A DNA stretch of 64,000 bases. Source: Dissophora ornata (taxonomy: Eukaryota; Mortierellomycota; Mortierellomycetes; Mortierellales; Mortierellaceae). The DNA is taken from assembly GCA_025201705.1 (NCBI GenBank), contig MU616576.1:1-64000 (forward strand), written 5' to 3'. The notes beneath the pieces are model-generated. The model made no database searches. It was not told the DNA's origin and saw only the letters and a program-made list of their open reading frames with translations. The translations under genes were made by a program, and so were the position numbers. Positions 25,585-39,173 of this stretch are shown one piece after another (within the stretch, counting starts at the first letter, position 1; the number at the start of each line of letters is the position of its first letter).

Positions 25585-27545
25585 CTATGTCACAATTGTA
25601 CATCCACTGGTCTTGGACACGTTAGTCAGTGCCAGAGCTCCTTCCTTCCCAATTGAGTTGTTTTTTAGGTTCAAAGTGGTCAAAGTGGTGTTGGTCTTGA
25701 GTGCCTCTGACAGCGCCAGAGCTCCTTCCTTCTCAATCGAGTTTCTCTGTAAGTTCAAAGTGGTTAAAGTGGTGTTGGTCTTGAGTGCCTCCGACAGTGC
25801 CAGAGCTCCGTCATTCCCAATCGAGTTGTTCTCCAAGTTCAAAATGGTCAAAGGGTTGTTGGTCTTGAGTGATTTCACAATTACTCGAAAATCACTAGCT
25901 CGAGGTGTCAGCTCGATGGATAACTTACGAAAATGTGTTAATCTTTTGGGTTGTAAACTAGGAAGCTTCATGAAATCCTTGGATAGAACAATATGAATCG
26001 TTTTCATATTGGGATGTTCCATGATACGAACAAGTATTTCATATCGTGTGGATGTTGAAAGTAGTTTGCTGGCGATGCTTGCTTCAAACATGCGGAGATC
26101 AAGTCGAAGAATTGATACACTTGACATCTTGAGTGCTTTATCAAGTGCTTCAAGATCAGTCCTGGAGCAATCCCATCCGAATGCGATATCCAAGTCGTAA
26201 ACACCAGCCTTCGCTTTTCTGATGGCCTCATAGAGCTCGGCAGCAGCAAAACTGGACTTCAAGGTCACTTTGAGACTCCTAAGTTGCTCGTCAAATACAC
26301 CTCACACCAACTGGACTACATCTCGCAGTTTCTGCGTGTGCGCCTCTTGATAGCCTGCTCGATAGTGGTGGCGGCAGACCCATTTGACGTGGCCATCCTT
26401 GGTTGTCATGCGGTACAGATTACCCAGCAAGTTATCCGAGCCGCTGGCTGATAGATACGACCCTAGTTGGCGCAGGTCGACTCCTTCCAATCCCTCGACG
26501 CCAGCAAAGTAGGTATCAAGATCTTGCTGCGACATCATCACATTACCATCAATGTCCACACCGTCCGACTTTTGAATTAGAGTACGACACTCCTCCAGAT
26601 ATTTCAGGGAATAGTCAACCCCCTCGACAACCTTGGACGTGACGGAGTCGATGGTAGACTGCGCAGAATCGAGAATGTCGACTACCTTCAAGCTCGCCAG
26701 CGCTGGGACAACATGGCCTGCGATACTCGTCCCGACCTTGATCATCTCGAGCATCAACATCAAAAAAGGTCCGTATTTTTTGAAAAACTCTGTCGGCTTG
26801 TTGACGACATATCCTTCATGGTTGGCCAGATGAAGGTGGTGAGGGATCTTGCTTCCGGATGCCTCGGAGTGTTCACCACACTCACAGATGAAATGCAAGC
26901 GGAACTTGGTGCGGAGCATGGTCTTCGGGTCCCAGGGTGTCGACTCTTCAGGAAGAACAATGAACAGCCTTGGGATGGTGTATTCAAGCAGCTCGTAGTT
27001 CCGGGTCAATATGGCCTCTGTCTTGCTCTGGATCAGAATCAAGCGATCATTGGCCTCTTGTACCCCCTTCAAAACTTGCTTTACAATGTCCTGCGTTGTA
27101 TGGCCTTGATCATAAATTCCACCCAACTGGTGAAGGACTGTGCTCTCGAATCCAGGATTCGTTGTTGATATTGGAGGGTCAACATGGACATGCTGGACTG
27201 TGGTGGACAAGACAACCTCCAGGACTACATTCGGGCAATGCTTGATGCGGTCAGGCTTGATTCTAAAGCGTAGAAAATAAAATAAGGTACCTCCTCAGCA
27301 TGACTATTCTTCTTGACTCGATGCAACTATGTATTGAGTCCACATCTGCATGCTTTTCGTTACATGTTTTCATCCGAATCCCTCATCATAGTAACCGCAA
27401 CTTTGCCGTTCTTGACATATTTGACCCCAGGAAAGACCGGTTGTATGTCCTCCCAGTAAACGATATTCTGCCCATTGACATTGTTGAGAGGGATGTCTTC
27501 GATATCCAACTTTGCAATCAAGCGGAATGATTGAGCGTCTTCCAT
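25585..27545 (-). pseudogene. LRR protein gene with conserved head domain, broken by one in-frame TGA
   Basis: Exon 27545-27364 (starting MEDAQSFRLIAKLDIEDIPL) joins in phase to 27262. The frame is open to a TGA at 26304-26302 and continues without any shift to 25585. The head contains PRLFIVLPEESTPWDP near residue 170 and a long alpha-helical stretch. After the TGA the same frame gives GVFDEQLRSLKVTLKSSF, then leucine-rich repeats of 28 residues (LKTNTTLTTLNL..NSI). I associate this architecture with an expanded Mortierella family of unknown function, possibly NLR-like. A CGA-to-TGA change would explain the stop. The LRR end is short and ragged and lies next to the Gypsy relic, suggesting 3' truncation. 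It could be a read-through gene or a sequencing error, but two defects favour a pseudogene. Confidence 0.7.
25621..25878 (-). repeat. Three tandem 84-bp units encoding 28-residue leucine-rich repeats
   Basis: Three consecutive units of 84 bases, each encoding LSEALKTNTTLTTLNL..NSIG.EGALA or a close variant. The two downstream units differ at only about ten positions at DNA level, which suggests recent duplication. Confidence 0.8.
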
Positions 27546-28058
27546 CGCTGGCTCTTGATGACTTTCGTTTGTTAAAATAGTGTGAGAAAACGAGTGAGGA
27601 TGAGTGCTGGAAAAAAAAGATCAGATGGAAAGAAAGAGATTGATAAGAAGGATTTGCGAAAGCATGAGTAAACATCGTGCCACCACCGCAATACTGCATG
27701 AGTGCACAATGCAGCGTTTTGCTGAAAGAGGAATTGCATCTGTCACATTGTCCTTTGCCCACGGTATTTTTTTCTCCCGCCCATGCTGCTCCTGTTTTTC
27801 AAGGATATCTGATATCCATTTCCCGTTCGATTACAACCCTCAGAGGAATGTTTTCGACCCATATCCTTTACCCAAAGGTCACCTTCTCACAAGAAGCTTC
27901 GCTTCTATGATAGCTACAGTAGAGATGCAGCTCTCAAACTCGATACTTCCCGACAGCCAATGGCTTAATCAAAACGTTCCCTGATTCGTCGATTTACTAT
28001 TGTCTTCTTCATGTTGGATAACTATGAGATAAGCATCTGAAGAAGAATCATTCGGCAA
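27546..28058. other. Intergenic region upstream of the LRR pseudogene
   Basis: This should hold the promoter of the minus-strand LRR pseudogene. A plus-strand open frame (27604-27984) has no recognisable domain and an unnatural composition. Nothing else is seen. Confidence 0.4.
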
Positions 28059-28613
28059 GTATTCAGACCACCCTTGCATTTTCTTGCTGTATTGAACTAC
28101 AGGCTCCAGCACAGCCGCAATAATTTGCGTTTAATGGTAGAAGACACCTTGTGGCGTGAATTCGTATCCAAATATTCTAGAGCCAAGACTCTCATCAAAT
28201 ACATCGAACAAATAGATCATCGATGAGCAAATGTCACGATGGGTGAAATTTGCCAGGGAGGTGGGCACTAGAGTCGAACTCAATCATTACCTTGCGAGCC
28301 GGGTGAGTTAACATTTATTTTTTGTACCTCATAAGATCACCAAAAGGTGGATACGAACAGTTTAATCGAGAGTTGGAATAAGACTCTAAAACGATTTCAT
28401 TTGGGACACGAGTGCGACGTTCGCCTCAATTATTTATTGGAGGGAGTTGCGAGCCTGGATTTTCGTATAGCGTATTACAAGCCAAAGAATGGTCTTCAGC
28501 CTATTACCCTGTCAGCATCAGATAAGGCAGGAGGCCTAAAGCGATGGCTTTGTCATTCAATCAAGCGCGAGAATTGGTCACAGAAAAGACCGATGAAAGC
28601 AAGATACCACTAA
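28059..28613 (+). mobile_element. Mutator-like (MULE) transposase C-terminal relic
   Basis: The first frame includes RLMVEDTLWREFVSKYSRAKTL and reaches a TGA at 28224-28226. The coding signal then continues in another frame as DEQMSRWVKFAREVG up to a GTGAGT donor at about 28303. After an acceptor near 28335 it continues as VDTNSLIESWNKTLKRFHLG. The D-T-N-x-x-I-E-S-W-x-x-x-L-K-R motif is characteristic of the C-terminal part of MULE-type transposases. The frameshift, the stop and the missing catalytic N-terminus make it a dead fragment. Terminal inverted repeats were not found. Confidence 0.55.
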
Positions 28614-29339
28614 CTTCGTTATTGCCCCGTCAGCCATAACGTAAACACTTTAGTAACATACACTTTCCACATGAAGTTGCGGTCATGACAACGACCAGAG
28701 CATGTTCATCCACACAAATATGGACTGCAACACCAGAGTCCTATCCAACTTCCTGTTCGCGCGCATTATTATCAGTACCGTTGTCATCACTATCACCAAC
28801 CTCCCACAGATGACTGCTCTGTATCCTGGAACTGCTCTGACAACTCCCCCATCAGTGCCAGTCGCTTACCACTCTCTCCTTCGGGATGATGCCCTACCAT
28901 CACACCTTCCATCATCACTGCGACCTTTCGCAACGTACCAACGCTTCCGCATGGTAATGCCCCCTCACCAATAATGCTGGTAAAGATTTTCTTGCGAAAG
29001 AGCTGCTTGCGTTTGAAGCGTTTGTATGTTCGTGACGGACTAGCAGAGGTGGCTGATTTCGGGGATTACATGCCCACGAACTGAAGAGCGTAATAATCTA
29101 ATTATAATATCATGCCCGTACAAAGAACAGAGCCTCGTAGTAGCCTAGTCACCGCTCAGGCTTGGTTAAACTTATCTTCGATCTCGAATTTGTGGACACA
29201 AGAAGACTTGAAGCCTTAAAAGCAATCGTTTGATCAAAAACTTTCTCTAGATCCACAGTTGAAGCAGTGGTTTTTCAATAGCCCTTCTTAAAAGTTGTCG
29301 CCTCTCGATTTTGCTCTTTACACCTCTAAAGCTCCAACC
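28614..29339. other. Intergenic region, no gene recognised
   Basis: No supported gene. The frame at 28702-28974 has no domain and looks fortuitous. The right 100 bases must carry the promoter of the first F-box gene. Confidence 0.4.
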
Positions 29340-30740
29340 ATGCCTAAATTCCCCAAGAATCCGCTCGATTTGCCAGAGCTGCGAGCACACATCAGCCGAT
29401 TCGTCACTCCAAACGACGCCATTGCATGTGTGCAGGTATGCAAGGATTGGACCCACGACTTCTCTGCCGCAGTGTGGCACACTATCAACTTCAAGACCCA
29501 CAAAGGGCTTGAGAGCTTAGGTTGGAAGGTTCTGAGGAAGTACGGCCACCATATCCGCGTTGTCAAGAATCTGGAAGTCAGCTCACATCTCGACATTGTG
29601 CTTTGGTCAAAGGCGTCCAAGATACTGAGTCTGCAGATTTTCATGGACCCGTCATTGCGATTTCAAACAGACTGCAGCGAGATTCTCAGCCGAAACAACG
29701 CCAGCCTCACAGTCGTTCGCATTATTCAACACCCTGATTGCCTCACGACGCAGCTGCGATTCTCTCTTGACTCCTTGATCCCCACAGCCTGCTCCAAAGA
29801 TTCTTCGAAACTAACTGAGCTCCAGATTGCAGGACTCCATCTGGCCTCAGATACGGTTTCAACGCTGCTGAAAGCCTGCCCCTTCCTCGAGAGCTTCTCT
29901 ATGAGGGACACCGTCATTTCCCCTGCCACGATCAAAGACACATTTCAGCATCAAAGAGTGAAATGTCTAGTAGCGCCGATCAAACAGGTTTTCACGGTGG
30001 GTTATGATACAACCGTCTGCCCGTCCCTCTTGGCCCACTTCCCGAATCTCGAAACTTGGCATACATGGACCCAACCACCAACGTCGAGCCTTGGAGTTTC
30101 TCCTCACATCATCAAGACCGAAGTTATCAAGTTTTGTCCTAACCTCAAAGCCCTCTACGCGCAAGCCCCGAGCACTGTGACGGTACAGCTAGTGTGTAGT
30201 GGATTTGAGGGCCTGAAGGAAGTGTGCGTTTCGCACGTAGCGATGACCTCCAGTGTAATTATGGCGATCCTGACCCATCAAGAGACGCTAGAGTTTGTCA
30301 GGACTTACGAGCCCTACGATGGATTTTATGAGCAAGACAATGTCAAGAAAGTAGAAGATTATGTAGGATATAGCTGGAGGGTTCAGATGCTGCTTCTGCT
30401 CTGTCGCAGACTGAGGGCGGTCGAGCTTCCTATGCACGAGATGGATATGGACGAGATCGAAAGGTCAATGTGGACGTGTGAGAATTTGCAGATTCTTCGA
30501 GTCAGGGTCCAGGGCTTGGACACTAAGGAGAAAATAGATCGTGCGATACAGATGTGGCTGGATGGAAGCAGACTACGCAGGGAGCTAGTGAATGCGAGTG
30601 CTTTAGGCAGAGGTGAGACTGAGGTTGAAGCTGCAGTCGATTTGACAGACTTCTCGATTGAGGCGCGAGTTGCTAGGCGTTTACTGAAATTTGACAGACT
30701 CAGCACCGTCTGGTTAGGCACTAAGACCTACAATGTCTAG
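29340..30740 (+). CDS. F-box protein, tandem copy 1
   Basis: An intronless gene of 466 residues. The N-terminus (NPLDLPELRAHISRF...DAIACVQVCKDWTHDF...VWHTI) is an F-box, the motif that recruits SKP1 to SCF ubiquitin ligases. The remainder is a divergent leucine-rich-repeat-like region that probably binds a target (inference). The end has two conserved blocks shared with the next two genes: LRVRVQGLDTKEKIDRAIQMW and EARVARRLLKFDRLSTVWLGTK. The ATG at 29340 lies in a good context (ACCATG), and the frame upstream has no other ATG. It is the first of three same-strand paralogues. No target can be inferred. Confidence 0.85.
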   Translation: MPKFPKNPLDLPELRAHISRFVTPNDAIACVQVCKDWTHDFSAAVWHTINFKTHKGLESLGWKVLRKYGHHIRVVKNLEVSSHLDIVLWSKASKILSLQIFMDPSLRFQTDCSEILSRNNASLTVVRIIQHPDCLTTQLRFSLDSLIPTACSKDSSKLTELQIAGLHLASDTVSTLLKACPFLESFSMRDTVISPATIKDTFQHQRVKCLVAPIKQVFTVGYDTTVCPSLLAHFPNLETWHTWTQPPTSSLGVSPHIIKTEVIKFCPNLKALYAQAPSTVTVQLVCSGFEGLKEVCVSHVAMTSSVIMAILTHQETLEFVRTYEPYDGFYEQDNVKKVEDYVGYSWRVQMLLLLCRRLRAVELPMHEMDMDEIERSMWTCENLQILRVRVQGLDTKEKIDRAIQMWLDGSRLRRELVNASALGRGETEVEAAVDLTDFSIEARVARRLLKFDRLSTVWLGTKTYNV

Positions 30741-30951
30741 TATTGTTCCCAACTGCACCTTTCCGTAATGCAGCCATCTGATAACATTGACAAAAGAATG
30801 ACACGTGGATACACAGGGTCCTCGTGCCCGAGCTTCCGATATTCATGCAAAAGATTGAAATCTGGCCCGTGCTCTCCGATAAAATATTACTCGTTTACTC
30901 TTTACTCTTTTTCAAAAAGCCTATTTCGACGGTTCCGCTTCTATTTCTCCC

Positions 30952-32328
30952 ATGCAAACATCAATGGTCTCAGGAGCCAAAAGCCCACTCGAGTTGCCAG
31001 AGCTTCGCGCCCGGATCAGCCGATTTGTCAGTTTGAAGGATGCCATCGTATGTGCGCAAGTATGTAAGGACTGGAACCAGGATTTCACATCTCAAATCTG
31101 GCGTACTATCGACCTTCAGGCCAACGATAAGTTCATCAAGTTGGATCCTATGACTATCTCAAAGCACGGCCATCGCATCCGCGTAATCAAGAACCTCAAG
31201 AACGCTGACCAAGTCGCGGCACTGCAGTGCTCTAGTATCTGCAACTTGAAGCGCTTGTCAATGTTTATGAATGGAGCGCAAAGTACTCTTTTGCAGTATT
31301 ACGATATCCTTCGCCGAAACAACTCCAACCTTACCCGCATCGACATTTCTGCTGAACAAGTCGACCAAGTTAATGTCGAAACAAAGCTCTACTTTGTCGT
31401 CGACGTGTTGGCTCCCAGCGCTAGTACTCTGGCAACTTCGAGGCTGTCTGATCTCAGGATCCGGGGACTGGCTATGACGTGGGAATCATTCTCATCTTTG
31501 TTGCGGTTATGTCCTGTCCTAAAGTACCTGAAAATCCAACAAACGACCCTATCCAATTGTTACAGCACCGGCTTTTACAAACATCAAAATATGACCTACC
31601 ATTCAGCGCCACTCCAACAAATCTTCCACGCGGATCCTCGCAAATCAAATTCGCAGTCGCTCCTGAGATATTTTCCGAAACTGACGCGGTTGGAGACCTG
31701 GGAGACTTCAGAAGTTCTCGATATCCCTTCGCATGTTATCAGATACGAAGTGGCCCTTTGCTGCCCTTTTCTGGATTCCCTGGAAACAACATCTCAAAGT
31801 TCCACACTGGTCGAGATGGTTGTGCGGGGTTTCCCACATCTTGCAAGTATCTGTGTTGATCATATAAATCTGTCACCTGAGGTCATCACGGCGATCCTCA
31901 CCCACCAGCAAACCATCGAGCGCGTCTACACTTTTCCTCCTTCTGTTGGTTTCTACAAGCAAGACAACGTTCTAGTCATCGAAGATCCTCTCAGAAGTTT
32001 TGGCTGGATTGTACAATTGTTATTTCAAACGTGTTCCAGACTAACACATGTGCTGATCCCAGCTCATGAGATGGACATAAGCGACATTGCAAGGGTAACC
32101 TGGTCCTGTGCCGACATAGAGACCTTACACACCAGGATCCAGGGTCTGGATACTGCTGAGAAAATCAACCGAGCACTTCGGATGTGGGTCGCTGGCAGGG
32201 CCCAATCGGCAGACTCGACAAGCAGTCTTGAAGAACACTTCACGATCGAAGCTAGAGTTTCGAGGCACTTGCTGAAATTCAAGAAGCTGAGGTCAGTCTG
32301 GCTTGGCACTAAGATCTGGAGGGTCTAA
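30952..32328 (+). CDS. F-box protein, tandem copy 2
   Basis: An intronless gene of 458 residues starting 211 bases after copy 1. The F-box reads SPLELPELRARISRFVSLKD and continues with AQVCKDWNQDF. The central part is leucine-rich and diverged. The C-terminal blocks TRIQGLDTAEKINRALRMW and EARVSRHLLKFKKLRSVWLG match copies 1 and 3. A second in-frame ATG at 30964 could be the start instead; both precede the F-box. The spacing is too short for much regulatory sequence, so the promoter must be compact. Confidence 0.85.
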   Translation: MQTSMVSGAKSPLELPELRARISRFVSLKDAIVCAQVCKDWNQDFTSQIWRTIDLQANDKFIKLDPMTISKHGHRIRVIKNLKNADQVAALQCSSICNLKRLSMFMNGAQSTLLQYYDILRRNNSNLTRIDISAEQVDQVNVETKLYFVVDVLAPSASTLATSRLSDLRIRGLAMTWESFSSLLRLCPVLKYLKIQQTTLSNCYSTGFYKHQNMTYHSAPLQQIFHADPRKSNSQSLLRYFPKLTRLETWETSEVLDIPSHVIRYEVALCCPFLDSLETTSQSSTLVEMVVRGFPHLASICVDHINLSPEVITAILTHQQTIERVYTFPPSVGFYKQDNVLVIEDPLRSFGWIVQLLFQTCSRLTHVLIPAHEMDISDIARVTWSCADIETLHTRIQGLDTAEKINRALRMWVAGRAQSADSTSSLEEHFTIEARVSRHLLKFKKLRSVWLGTKIWRV

Positions 32329-32410
32329 GTTGAGCTCTTGGCCTAATTTCTTTCCTAGTGCATAATAAAATCTGAGATTTTTTACAAAGTGACCTCGCAT
32401 CGCCTTTTAG

Positions 32411-33952
32411 ATGGCTCTCTTTAGCACTGCCTCGTCCGATTTTTTTTCTCCTCCTTCCTTTCGCAATCTCACGTCCTCCGTCCGACAATTTGCTATGACA
32501 GCTCCGCCGCTCAGGAACCCGCTGGACCTGCCAGAAATTCGAATTCGAGTCAGCCAATTTGTAGCAAAAGGGGACGCCTTGTCTTGCGCACTTGTCTGCA
32601 GGGCCTGGGCTGGAAACTTTTTAGAAGTGATATGGCGTGAAATCGACCTTTATACTATTCCTCTCAGGCGCATGTTTGATATATCAAACCACAAGGCTCT
32701 TTTGAGGCATATGCACTTCGTTCGAGAAATCAAGAACATGAGGGATCAATACCAGCTCTTTATACTTATGAAGCCAAATATCAATCAGTTGCAGAGCATC
32801 GGTGTTGTCTTCACAGTCGACACGTTCTTTCACAAAAAGAGTTTCGAACTTATCAGAAAGCACAGGAACAGCCTGGCACAATTGGATCTTTCTATGAGCT
32901 TCGACGGCAGATGGCTTCGCCTTGCGTTAGATACTATTACTCTCTCCCTTGCCCCTCATCCTGAGGGCAAAACAGAGGTATTTTCAAGGCTCTGCAGGCC
33001 CAAACTGCAAGGGTTCTGCATTGCACAGAAAGCGTTCTCGACACTGCTGCATGGGTGTCCAGCACTCGAGAAGCTGGACATGAGAGATATCGCCTTATCC
33101 ATCGGTCAAGACCCCAGTTCGGATATGTACAAGCACCATGGAGTCAAACAATTGATAGCGAGCTTTATTCAAGTGTTCAATCTGGATCCGAAGGCGCCGG
33201 ATGCACCGTCGCTCTTGGCATACTTTCCGAATCTCGAGACGTGGTCGACTTGGAATGTCTCATTGACCTTTGAGGTTCCCCCAGAACGGATCAAGCGCGA
33301 ATTGGGGTCATGCCCCAACCTGAAGTGTATCCTGACGAATGAGACGCCTGGGCCGATTGTTAAAACACTCTTGGTGCAAGTCTTTGAAGGACTCAAGACA
33401 ATCGAGATTACTTACAAGTCTATCTCGGACGAGGTCATCATGGCGATCTTGGGTCATCGAAACACATTAGAAGGTGCCTTGCCCCATATCCCACACAACA
33501 ACTTTTATTTCGCGGAGGAAGTGCCCTTGGTAGACGACCATTTCTGGAACATGAACTGGATTGTTCAATTACTGCCGCGGATGTGTTCTAAGCTGAAGGA
33601 GTTTGCGTATCCGTTGCATTTGATGTATATGGATATTGTAGAGATGTCGACGTGGTCATGCAAAGCGTTAGAGAAATTGAGGGTCAGGGTCCGCGGGCTG
33701 GATACGAAGGAGGAAATTGATTTGGCAATTCAGATGTGGGTCGATGGATGTACGCTGAGGAGACAGATTCTGCGTGAGCGGGAACAGGAGCGAGAGCTGG
33801 GTGTGATAGGGGAGGCGGATGTCCAGGTCGATCCGGTAACAATTGGACCTGCTTTGAGTAACAAGTCGGTCGAGGCGAGGGTAGCAGGGCATTTGCTGAA
33901 GTTTGAGAAACTGAGGTCTGTCTGGCTGGGGACAAAATTGCGGCAACTCTAA
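32411..33952 (+). CDS. F-box protein, tandem copy 3
   Basis: An intronless gene of 513 residues beginning 82 bases after copy 2. It has an N-terminal extension of about 28 residues before MTAPPLRNPLDLPEIRIRVS, so the true start could be the ATG at 32495. The F-box includes CALVCRAWAGNFLEVIW. The C-terminal blocks VRVRGLDTKEEIDLAIQMW and EARVAGHLLKFEKLRSVWLG are shared with the other copies. An insertion of about 20 charged residues (REREQERELGVIGEAD region) separates the two blocks. It is the most divergent of the three. Confidence 0.85.
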   Translation: MALFSTASSDFFSPPSFRNLTSSVRQFAMTAPPLRNPLDLPEIRIRVSQFVAKGDALSCALVCRAWAGNFLEVIWREIDLYTIPLRRMFDISNHKALLRHMHFVREIKNMRDQYQLFILMKPNINQLQSIGVVFTVDTFFHKKSFELIRKHRNSLAQLDLSMSFDGRWLRLALDTITLSLAPHPEGKTEVFSRLCRPKLQGFCIAQKAFSTLLHGCPALEKLDMRDIALSIGQDPSSDMYKHHGVKQLIASFIQVFNLDPKAPDAPSLLAYFPNLETWSTWNVSLTFEVPPERIKRELGSCPNLKCILTNETPGPIVKTLLVQVFEGLKTIEITYKSISDEVIMAILGHRNTLEGALPHIPHNNFYFAEEVPLVDDHFWNMNWIVQLLPRMCSKLKEFAYPLHLMYMDIVEMSTWSCKALEKLRVRVRGLDTKEEIDLAIQMWVDGCTLRRQILREREQERELGVIGEADVQVDPVTIGPALSNKSVEARVAGHLLKFEKLRSVWLGTKLRQL

Positions 33953-34155
33953 AATTTGTGTTTAAGATGCTTCCACAAGACCCAATGTCGACTTTGGAGG
34001 AGAGCATGGACCATTTGCATCGATCGCATGGGTGGACCGTGCTTTCTTCGCGTGACATCCCACACAGAATGACATTCGCCATGTTCATTGCTCCCTCATT
34101 GCTCATTCTTTTTCTTTCTAGCCCAGACAACGCAGAGAGAACGCAATATTAAAGA

Positions 34156-35549
34156 ATGTTAGCCTTATCAATTACCACTATGCCCACGCCGACGCGTTCC
34201 AAGTTGGACCTAGACCAGATCAACTATACCTCTCAGGAAAAGTGTCAAGCCATCGCGGAATTAATCAGCGAGCTGTCCCTCACGCCTGCTATACTGAAGA
34301 AAATCAAGGACCGTTTCATCCATGAATTGAATAAAGGACTGGCCAAGGATGGAGAAACCGTGGCCATGGTACCCATCCATGTAGCTGGCCGATCAAATGG
34401 TTCAGGTACCATAGTTAAGAGTCTTTTCTCTCTCTCTCTTTTATTTGGTGAATGAAATAGAGACGGGTTCGTATCTGACGTTGGACATCGGAGGAACATA
34501 TCTTGGGCAGAGGCAGGTGACGACTCAACAAAAAAAAGTACAGGATCGAAGAGGAGCTCAAAGTTGGCGAAGCCAAGTTCTTGTTTGGCAAGCAGACCGC
34601 GCCTTGTTGCTTTTGAATGGATGATAGCAATAACGATCATGGAAATGGTTATAAATATGGAGTTCGGGGCTTTTGACAGCGAGCGTCGCGTCCTTCCTGT
34701 GACCATGTTTGACAACAAGTTGGACCGAAAGTCCTTTGTGAGTAATCTCGTCGCGGAAACCCTCAGTTCCATATGCACATCTCTAATCTACAGTGCATGT
34801 CTATTGACCTTGTCGCATTCTCATTTTCCTTTTGTTAATCTGACTACCAGAACCTTGGAAAGCAAATCTTTGAGAAGATGCTTGCGGGTATGTACCTGGG
34901 TGAGATTTCACGCAACGCTCTCGTGCACCTTATCGACCGTCGGTTGCTCCTAAACGGCCAAAGCACTCTGGAGATGAACAGGGTCTGGGCCTTTGATCCG
35001 ACCTATATGTCCACGATCGAGGCGGACGGCACAGCCGACCTGGAAGACACGCGATTGGTACTCGAGAATCACATGGGCTATACCGCCTTTGGAACGACAA
35101 CATTAGCAACAAACGCAATGACAACAATAACAACAATCATAGACAGACATATTGTCAAAGTAGTGGTCGGGCTTGTTGGTTAGAGGGCCGCACGACTTAG
35201 CGCAGCTGCGCTGACTGGCATTTTGGAGTACACCCGGGATGTAACATGGAGTGAGGAAGCAGGAGGGGCTGAAATTGGTGTTGATGGTAGTTTGTTTCGA
35301 TATTATCCTAATTTTGAGAGCGATATCAAGGATGGGCTTGCGGATATTTCAGATTTCGAGAGGCAGAGTAACGACGAGGGTAGGGCGAAGACAGCGGGAG
35401 TCGATATGAGTACGGTCCGCATGGGGCTGAGTACTGATGGCAGTGGTGTAGGCGCAGCATTGTGTGCGCTGTTGGCAGTTACTTCACAGACGGGCACATT
35501 GTGGTGCGCTGCGTTGGGTTGTCTGGTGTCCCGATCCAATAAAAATTGA
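34156..35549 (+). pseudogene. Hexokinase pseudogene
   Basis: Collinear hexokinase pieces are present. An N-terminal helix region comes first (SLTPAILKKIKDRFIHELNKGL). After an intron (about 34406-34460) follows a phosphate-binding motif, TGSYLTLDIGGTYLG, in place of the usual LDLGGTN. KYRIEEELKVGEAKFLF then lies in a shifted frame, followed by VINMEFGAFDSERRVLPVT and, after another intron, IFEKMLAGMYLGEISRN. The C-terminal lobe has RAARLSAAALTGILEYT and MGLSTDGSGVGAALCALLA. Most of the catalytic domain between the two parts (about 150 residues) is missing. A TAG at 35181-35183 interrupts the frame exactly at the conserved GTRAARL motif. Hexokinase phosphorylates glucose in the cytosol; this copy cannot encode an active enzyme. 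Confidence 0.85.
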
Positions 35550-36014
35550 CGCGTTTGTCGGGAGCCTTGATCTTGACGCGTTCAGTAAGATTAAGGGGTA
35601 CTGATGTATTGGTTTTGCAAAAGAGGCGGAGGCCCAAAAGGGCGTTTGGGGTAATCTGCTGGGACGACGGGAGGAAGGGAGGAGGGGGTTGGACGCCCTG
35701 TTGCAGGAGTCAGGAGCTGTAAAAAAGAACCAACAGAAACGGAGGGCCAGGGCGAGGCAATGCAATGCAGCAGGATGCAATGACTCAAGCACGGGCACAG
35801 GTGACATGTCTCCCGTGGCAACACAGGAAGAGAAAGCCGGGCTCTGCGCAAGCGAGGGACGGGGTTGGCGCGGTATGACCGTGGGGCGTATCATTTTTCT
35901 TTTCCCCCCTTCTTTCCTCCCCACATCGCCTCGTCCATTTTACCTTGTCATCACCGCATCTGCTCATTTCTGACAACGCCGATCCCTTCATTCCAAATAA
36001 AAAAGGTCCAACCA
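35550..36014 (+). promoter_or_regulatory. Intergenic region and promoter of calcineurin A
   Basis: The left part is purine-rich and holds no gene. From about 35885 the plus strand becomes pyrimidine-rich (TTTTCTTTTCCCCCCTTC type) up to the ATG at 36015, in keeping with other promoters in this window. Confidence 0.4.

Positions 36015-39173
<3,159 letters not shown>

Noticed and set aside
28702..28974. 90-codon plus-strand frame starting MFIHTNMDCNTRVLS
   Set aside because: No domain, no splice continuation and a position between relics; it looks fortuitous.
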